DNA from: Seriola aureovittata
Taxonomy: Eukaryota; Chordata; Actinopteri; Carangiformes; Carangidae
Length of the DNA: 64,000 nt
Reading direction: 5' to 3'
Assembly (NCBI RefSeq): GCF_021018895.1
Contig: NC_079386.1
Span: forward strand, 16,753,052 to 16,817,051
Shown: in pieces, positions 57,680-64,000 of the stretch
Position numbering within the stretch: the first letter of the stretch is position 1
Layout of the letters: each line of letters opens with the position of its first letter
The notes under the pieces: model-generated
The model's input: only the letters and a program-made list of their open reading frames with translations
What the model was told of the DNA's origin: nothing
The model's database searches: none
Translations under genes and position numbers: made by a program

Positions 57680-57835
57680 CACATCCTGACCTTGTGACCT
57701 CACCACTAACATGACCTACCTTAACCTTTACCCTGTCTTTAACTCTAACCCTCACCTTTACATTCAGCACCGCATGGCTGACCTTTACCCTCACCCTGAC
57801 CTGAACCTGACCTTAACTCCACCCATGAACGCTCA
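57680..57835. repeat. Degenerate CCTTAACC/CCCTGACC tract
   Basis: Phrases such as CTTAACCTTTACCCTG, CTCTAACCCTCACC and CCTGACCTGAACCTGACC recur. It is reminiscent of telomere-variant repeats but not the TTAGGG register; such tracts often flank CA arrays in fish. Confidence 0.55.
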
Positions 57836-57948
57836 CTTAGAAAATATTCTTTAAAAAAAAAAAAAAGAAACAGTTGTGAAACTGAACAATGGTCCCATTT
57901 TTATATCCTCTTGTGAGGACATTAGACCTTAAAGAGAGTGAAATACAC

Positions 57949-58440
57949 TTAAAGCTCCATATTTTCTTCTTCTTCTGTGTTTTATTTGACGTGTTGATCC
58001 ATGAGAAGATATATTTATAGTTTTAGGAACCAAAAACCATCTCAGTGTTTTAAATCTCCTCTCTCAGGCTTCTCTCTGCAGCTCTAGTAACAACAGGTCG
58101 GTGAGCCAATCAGAAGAGAGGAAGCTCTGAGGCTCTCTTCTGATTGGCTGACTGTTCTCTGAGTGATCCAATAAAAATAAAGCAGATTTCAGGTAAAAAC
58201 ACTCAGAAAAAACCAAATCCTGCAAGAGTTGGATGGTGGGTCCAGGTGGGCGGGGCTTGGTGACTGCTTTGTTGTGACATCACAAAGTTCCAGAAGTCCT
58301 GACGGCTGGTTTTAAGGCTCAGTTTCTGAATACAGGCTGTGTGCATTTCTCTGTGGACTGAGGCTTTGATACTTTCACAGTATTAATATAGAAGCTAGAG
58401 CTGATCTATAATCACACTACACATGGACACAGACCTTTAC
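57949..58440 (+). mobile_element. AGGTCCCATA-family MITE, second copy with CCAAT hairpin
   Basis: TTAA then AGCTCCATATTTTC begins the element. It shares ordered blocks with 23401-23783: TTGATCCATGAGAAGATATATTT, the hairpin (58104-58120 with 58133-58149, AGCCAATCAGAAGAGAG), AGCAGATTTCAGG, GGTGGGCGGGGCTTGG and TTGTGACATCACAAAG. It extends further right than the first copy (AATACAGGCTGTGTGCATTTC..TACTTTCACAGTATT), so the first copy is internally deleted. The right terminus is not identifiable, so the end given is approximate. Confidence 0.7.
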
Positions 58441-59478
58441 ACTGGAAGAGCTTTAACTCCTGTTACAGTATACGAGTTATTGTATGTCTTTGTCAAAAAG
58501 TGTCAAGAAAAATGAGGAGAATTACTCTCCTGTCTCTCACCTTGATGATGTCTAAGTTATTATTGCGGTTGCTATGGGATGCTAACAGGACTCTAGACTG
58601 TTAGACCTCCCACGTGAGACATGTGAGAACTTCATTTCATATGTAACAAGGTTGTTCACAGTCATTTTAAGGAAAAGGGACATTTAATTTTCAGGTATGA
58701 GAACTGAAATGTGTCAAATCGTCCTTTAAAACCCTTTGACAATGGATAAATTTGTCCGTCACACATTCAGGTAAAGTATTAAATTCATGGTTCACTATTG
58801 ACAACAGCATGAGTCATAATACAAATTCTGTTGTTGCAGAGGAAAGACACAATTTAAAAAGTCTTGTATCTTGCAATGCACCACAGGTTCCAGGCTTTGA
58901 GAGTCCATGAAGGATGGATACCAATATATTTGCCATAATTTGCTTGACCCAGACAAATCTAGATCTGAGAAAATCCAATCTTGGCCTGTCACAACACGTC
59001 CTCTGAGTCGAGCCCTGACCACGACATAAGCTGTGCCCAGACGCTACGTCAGCTCTCCAACATGTTTGATTTCATTAAAGCCAAAACACGAGACGCGCTC
59101 GTAGTCGGGGCACCTTGGAGCGTCGTGCAATCAGTGCACCTCTGTGTGGGTTAGTGCATCCTCATGTCTGCATGAAGTCAGGGACAAAAATGTCTTGTGG
59201 TTTCTGTGATTTTTTTTTCTCAATCTGTACTAACCCTTAGCGAGCAGCTAATCCCTCCCATCATGTGAAACCGCACTTGATCACGTTAGCTTGTGGAGCA
59301 ACGTGATGGCAGGAGCGTGTGTTTGGATATCGTTTCACAAAAACATTGTTTGCGGGTCCAAAAGTGCAAATCAAACCCTTGGAACGGTTCGATCGGATTC
59401 GTCGTAAAACGATACCCCCCCTCACCTTTCCCTGCTCACTGGAAAATATGCAACATTACAGAAGCTTAACATTAACCA

Positions 59479-59480
<2 letters not shown>
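58441..59480. other. No gene seen
   Basis: Unique-looking DNA leading up to the triplicated array. Confidence 0.5.

Positions 59481-59510
<30 letters not shown>
59481..59510. repeat. (CA)n at the left edge of the triplication
   Basis: CA array directly before copy 1; each unit also ends in a CA array. Confidence 0.95.
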
Positions 59511-59514
<4 letters not shown>

Positions 59515-60178
59515 TACTAACCCATCTTATTACATAAAAGTTGCAGGTTCATGTCACTCCCTCAGCTGCAGTGAGTCCCTGAGCAAGTCTGTTTGGGGGG
59601 GAGTCCAGTAATGGTATTTAAATCAACTTCTTTCCCTGGATAATTAAAAGCACACACACACACACACACACACACGGTGATGGCTGTACAGTAACATAAA
59701 ATCCACCTTCTGAAGAGTCAAGAAACCTTCTCTTTTTCTGGGGCAGGGAATCCAAATGGAGCCCCAGAGGCGAACACTTTGAGGATCACGTTACCCGTTC
59801 ACCGGCCTGGTAACGCTCTCACATTTTTACATTTCGCAGAGAGAGAGAGAGAGAGAGGGTGAAACGGCAGAACGAGCATCAACTGCTGCAGCGCAAAGGA
59901 GGTGAAAGGTCAGAGGTGAAGCACCTTTAGGATGTTCCTCTGAGCTCTGAATGTGTGTGTCAATACAACTTTTTAAATGCACAAAACAACAGGTGAATTA
60001 AAACAAAAATTAACTATAATTCTGTATTTTTACGTTGGTAATCAACTTTAAAAACATTTATTCTCTCCATTGACACTGTCAAACCCTGCAGTTAGGTATA
60101 TTTACATGTACACACTTTGTGTATGTGCAGACATGCATGCCATGTGTGTGTTTTGTGTACATCACAACAACATGTACA

Positions 60179-60231
<53 letters not shown>

Positions 60232-60321
60232 GTGCTCCCCGGTACCTCAGCTGGTATTGTTTAGCATGAGAGGGTGCAGTTGGACCCTGTGACTGATCTT
60301 TCAACACCTTTAAAACACACA

Positions 60322-60352
<31 letters not shown>
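59511..60352. repeat. Triplicated unit, copy 1 (842 bp)
   Basis: Starts CAGATACTAACCCATCTTAT. It contains a CA tract (59651-59675), a GA tract (59838-59858), a GT tract (60181-60227) and a terminal CA tract with one extra C (60315-60352). The unique parts appear identical to copies 2 and 3. Its GA tract lacks the GTGA interruption that copies 2 and 3 share. No open frame other than repeat-driven ones. Confidence 0.95.
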
Positions 60353-61034
60353 CAGATACTAACCCATCTTATTACATAAAAGTTGCAGGTTCATGTCACT
60401 CCCTCAGCTGCAGTGAGTCCCTGAGCAAGTCTGTTTGGGGGGGAGTCCAGTAATGGTATTTAAATCAACTTCTTTCCCTGGATAATTAAAAGCACACACA
60501 CACACACACACACACACGGTGATGGCTGTACAGTAACATAAAATCCACCTTCTGAAGAGTCAAGAAACCTTCTCTTTTTCTGGGGCAGGGAATCCAAATG
60601 GAGCCCCAGAGGCGAACACTTTGAGGATCACGTTACCCGTTCACCGGCCTGGTAACGCTCTCACATTTTTACATTTCGCAGAGAGAGAGTGAGAGAGAGA
60701 GAGAGAGAGAGAGGGTGAAACGGCAGAACGAGCATCAACTGCTGCAGCGCAAAGGAGGTGAAAGGTCAGAGGTGAAGCACCTTTAGGATGTTCCTCTGAG
60801 CTCTGAATGTGTGTGTCAATACAACTTTTTAAATGCACAAAACAACAGGTGAATTAAAACAAAAATTAACTATAATTCTGTATTTTTACGTTGGTAATCA
60901 ACTTTAAAAACATTTATTCTCTCCATTGACACTGTCAAACCCTGCAGTTAGGTATATTTACATGTACACACTTTGTGTATGTGCAGACATGCATGCCATG
61001 TGTGTGTTTTGTGTACATCACAACAACATGTACA

Positions 61035-61087
<53 letters not shown>

Positions 61088-61167
61088 GTGCTCCCCGGTA
61101 CCTCAGCTGGTATTGTTTAGCATGAGAGGGTGCAGTTGGACCCTGTGACTGATCTTTCAACACCTTT

Positions 61168-61203
<36 letters not shown>
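60353..61203. repeat. Triplicated unit, copy 2 (851 bp)
   Basis: Same order of parts: CA (60493-60518), GA with a GTGA interruption (60680-60714), GT (61036-61083) and pure CA (61170-61203). Confidence 0.95.
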
Positions 61204-61207
<4 letters not shown>

Positions 61208-61885
61208 TACTAACCCATCTTATTACATAAAAGTTGCAGGTTCATGTCACTCCCTCAGCTGCAGTGAGTCCCTGAGCAAGTCTGTTTGGGGGGGAGTCCA
61301 GTAATGGTATTTAAATCAACTTCTTTCCCTGGATAATTAAAAGCACACACACACACACACACACACACGGTGATGGCTGTACAGTAACATAAAATCCACC
61401 TTCTGAAGAGTCAAGAAACCTTCTCTTTTTCTGGGGCAGGGAATCCAAATGGAGCCCCAGAGGCGAACACTTTGAGGATCACGTTACCCGTTCACCGGCC
61501 TGGTAACGCTCTCACATTTTTACATTTCGCAGAGAGAGAGTGAGAGAGAGAGAGAGAGAGAGAGGGTGAAACGGCAGAACGAGCATCAACTGCTGCAGCG
61601 CAAAGGAGGTGAAAGGTCAGAGGTGAAGCACCTTTAGGATGTTCCTCTGAGCTCTGAATGTGTGTGTCAATACAACTTTTTAAATGCACAAAACAACAGG
61701 TGAATTAAAACAAAAATTAACTATAATTCTGTATTTTTACGTTGGTAATCAACTTTAAAAACATTTATTCTCTCCATTGACACTGTCAAACCCTGCAGTT
61801 AGGTATATTTACATGTACACACTTTGTGTATGTGCAGACATGCATGCCATGTGTGTGTTTTGTGTACATCACAACAACATGTACA

Positions 61886-61938
<53 letters not shown>

Positions 61939-62018
61939 GTGCTCCCCGGTACCTCAGCTGGTATTGTTTAGCATGAGAGGGTGCAGTTGGACCCTGTGAC
62001 TGATCTTTCAACACCTTT

Positions 62019-62069
<51 letters not shown>
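61204..62069. repeat. Triplicated unit, copy 3 (about 866 bp)
   Basis: Same parts: CA (about 61344-61369), GA with the same GTGA interruption (61531-61564), GT (61889-61934) and a longer final CA (62021-62069), after which unique sequence CGTACATACG begins. Confidence 0.95.
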
Positions 62070-62071
<2 letters not shown>

Positions 62072-62489
62072 ACATACGAAGTCACAAATGAGCTCTCAGC
62101 ACCTCGGCTACATTCCTGTGACATGTACATGCTCAGGTCACGGGGTCACACACGGGTCTGGCTAAATGAGTGCGGGTGCGTTTCATCATTAAGTAGGGCA
62201 CGGCGAGGGGGCGTTTGATTGACAGGTGATGTCTGCCGACGTGCAAACATTAATTCTCACACGTGAACGGATTTAGTTTTTTATTCGGACCTCAGGATCG
62301 AGTGTCGGTGATGTCATCGCGTCCACCGCAGCGAGGGAGCGGATGAGCACAGAAAGTGAAGAGAGTCGTCCGGTTGTCACTGTAAAGTCATACTGGCTAC
62401 ATGCTGCTAATGCACAGATGTTTTTTCTTCTTCTGTAACATCTGCTGAAGGTAAGCAGTTCACACTCTCTTGCTCTTGTACTAAAGTAA

Positions 62490-62490
<1 letters not shown>

Positions 62491-62519
<29 letters not shown>
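62491..62519. repeat. (CT)14 microsatellite
   Basis: Pure CT run. Confidence 0.95.
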
Positions 62520-62521
<2 letters not shown>

Positions 62522-62616
62522 ACACATATATGACCCCATAGCTTCAGGGGGGCGAGGCAAATAGAGGAGGGAACTCTTTTCCATAGACATCAGAGAGCAA
62601 ACACAGTACCCACAAT

Positions 62617-62657
62617 CACACACACACACAGAGACACACACACACACACACACACAC
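62617..62657. repeat. (CA)n with GAGA break
   Basis: Two CA runs around one GAGA interruption. Confidence 0.93.
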
Positions 62658-62665
62658 TCTGAATA

Positions 62666-62687
62666 GGGGGGTGGCGGGGGAGGGGGG
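62666..62687 (+). other. G-run cluster (quadruplex candidate)
   Basis: G runs of 6, 2, 5 and 6 separated by one to two bases. Confidence 0.65.
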
Positions 62688-63857
62688 CATGTCTGTGGTT
62701 AGTGCTGAGGAATTACCATCGGCTTATTCCGTCATTTGCCAAAGCTCGGGGGGTAAGGAGGAATAACTCCACCAAAACACCAAAAACCACAATAAAGCAT
62801 TTCTGCTGAGAGAGTGAGAGAGGGAGAAAGGAATGGAAAAGAGGAAAAGAGGGGCGGAGAGGCAGCGGCGGGACGGAGAGCGGCAAAACACACCAACCAG
62901 CATCTGACCCAAAGAGGATGGATGGAAACAGGGTGGCAAGGAAGGAAGGAAGGACAGATTTTAGAAGGTGAGTACACGACCTCCAGTGGCTGCTCAAGGT
63001 AAACATTCCCCAGGACACTGCAGCTCCAGCTGTGAGGAGTTTTTAATCTTTTTCACCTTTTCTTTTCGCATAAAGGGAAACTGGTTTTACATGAAAAACG
63101 CCGCTCAGCCAGTGAAACCAGTTCCACTCAGTGACATCACTCAGGTGCGTTAGCGTCAGTAAAGCTGACACATGACAGACTGGCATGGAGTTGTTTCCCA
63201 CTTAAATAAATGCACATGCAATACGATATCCAGCTGAAGCATTATTACACCAAAGGCTAAACCACAGACAGGACCGTGCACTACTTTACATTTCCCTGCA
63301 GTATTCCTGCTCTGGTAAAAGCATGTTTGTACTCTCCGCTGCCACCTCAGATGATATCTCCATGTTTCATTAAGGTTCGTCATGTTTAATAGAAGCGTAG
63401 AAGCCGATTTGTTTGTGGGTTCTGCTCCTAACCAGAGGCGAAACTAGGCGGAGAAAGAAAAGGTACTGAGAAACCAGAAATAACAGTTTGACATGTGTGT
63501 CGAGCTGCAGGCGAAAGTTCAAGTCGCTGAAAGAAATTTCTGTAAAAGTTCAATCGCTCTGACAAGGAAGGCAATTACTGCCTCTGCCACGTCGGCGTGC
63601 CGCCGCCGCGCGCTGGGTAATGAAGCCGAGAGATCAGAAGAGAACAAATTACTCTTCAGTCAGGACGAGAGATGAAGAAATGTGAAAACAGAGGTGAAGA
63701 GAGACGGATGACACCGCGATGAAAGACTGAACAGAAGAAAACTGAGACAAAAAGACGTGCGTGTTCTCCTTTCGCATCATGTTGTTTCTGTTATTTAGAT
63801 TCTGTACGTGCTTCTCATCTCTAATCTTTGCATCTTTTTTCTGGTTCACCTGCTCAG

Positions 63858-63972
63858 GTTATCGTCGGTTCACCGTCCTCGCGGTGTCGTGTTTCTGCAA
63901 GAGCCCGAAACACAAAGTCACGCTGTGCAACAATTTCATCCAGCTCCACAATTTGTTCCCTCCTCCGACGAG
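63858..63972 (+). CDS. Exon candidate at window end, unknown protein
   Basis: A strong acceptor (TTTTTTCTGGTTCACCTGCTCAG-type tract ending at 63857) precedes 115 bases that end in GACGAG followed by GTGAGG at 63973. One frame reads YRRFTVLAVSCFCK..HKVTLCNNFIQLHNLFPPP with nearly 80% G or C at third positions, against lower values in the other two open frames, which is what a real coding frame would show in this AT-rich setting. Length is typical of a vertebrate internal exon. The family is not recognised and no partner exon lies in the window, so the assignment rests on splice signals and composition only. Confidence 0.35.
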
Positions 63973-64000
63973 GTGAGGAGAGAGAAATGAGAGAGGGATG

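Larger units (their letters stand above)
62070..63857. other. No gene recognised
   Basis: Small CT, CA and G tracts (listed). Near 62920-62970 an ATG-containing GA-rich stretch runs into GAAGGTGAGTA, a consensus donor, and could be a 5' exon; composition alone could produce it. Confidence 0.35.

Noticed and set aside
57680..57835. Interstitial telomere
   Set aside because: The CCTTAACC/CCCTGACC phrases are irregular and do not form TTAGGG arrays.
59511..62069. Possible tandem gene family in the triplicated array
   Set aside because: Every repeated open frame is built on GT, CA or GA tracts; the unique parts contain stops in all frames.
59511..62069. CRISPR-like array
   Set aside because: Units are about 850 bp, contain microsatellites and have no short direct repeat/spacer structure; the DNA is clearly eukaryotic.
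62920..62975. 5' exon ending at GTGAGTA
   Set aside because: The donor is good but the preceding GGAAGGAAGGAAGG purine run makes both the frame and the site likely by chance.

Overview
The window looks like nuclear DNA of a teleost fish, probably a percomorph. It is moderately AT-rich and very dense in (GT)n/(CA)n and (CT)n/(GA)n microsatellites. Several interspersed repeats resemble ones I know from teleost introns and intergenic DNA, including MITEs with TTAA target sites, a decayed Tc1-like transposase, a possible solo LTR, and fragments carrying GCTAGCTGTTTCC or GACATTCATG signatures. I see no bacterial operons, CRISPR arrays, rRNA genes or phage genes. Repeat families were recognised from memory; no search was run.

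No complete protein-coding gene can be recognised. The longest open frames are (GT)n/(CA)n tracts read as Cys-Val or Thr-His runs, so they are not genes. What remains is a small set of exon-like segments. The best is a minus-strand first coding exon at 11207-11240 with a GTAAGT donor and a CpG-containing 5' region with ETS-, GC-box- and CRE-like motifs (about 11241-11580). Weaker ones are at 22179-22345 (minus), 37244-37450 (both strands open), 63858-63972 (plus), 35981-36030 (plus), 4559-4604 (minus), 1961-2155 (minus) and 28729-28941 (minus). None is assigned to a family.

Layout: 1-11 kb is sparse DNA with GT tracts and small MITEs. 11.2-11.6 kb is the promoter/first-exon candidate. 11.7-18.9 kb holds a minisatellite, a possible solo LTR, a CCAAT palindrome, a TTAA MITE and CT/CA tracts. 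18.97-22.35 kb holds a direct duplication of about 555 bp with conserved minus-strand exon-like sequence. 23.4-24.1 kb has a TTAA MITE next to a Tc1 relic. 26-36 kb is mostly simple repeats, including a (CT)51 tract. 37-44 kb has G-runs, a coding-like ORF, another TTAA MITE and complementary GT/CA array pairs. 44-56 kb is largely unrecognised, with a CCG/CAG tract and tRNA-like fragments. 56.7-58.4 kb has two more teleost repeats. 59.5-62.07 kb is a near-perfect threefold tandem duplication of an 842-866 bp unit bounded by CA tracts. The window ends with an exon-like segment.

The most notable structures are the recent triplication, the 19-22 kb duplication and the recurrent inverted GT/CA pairs. 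I found no convincing new multi-gene system.
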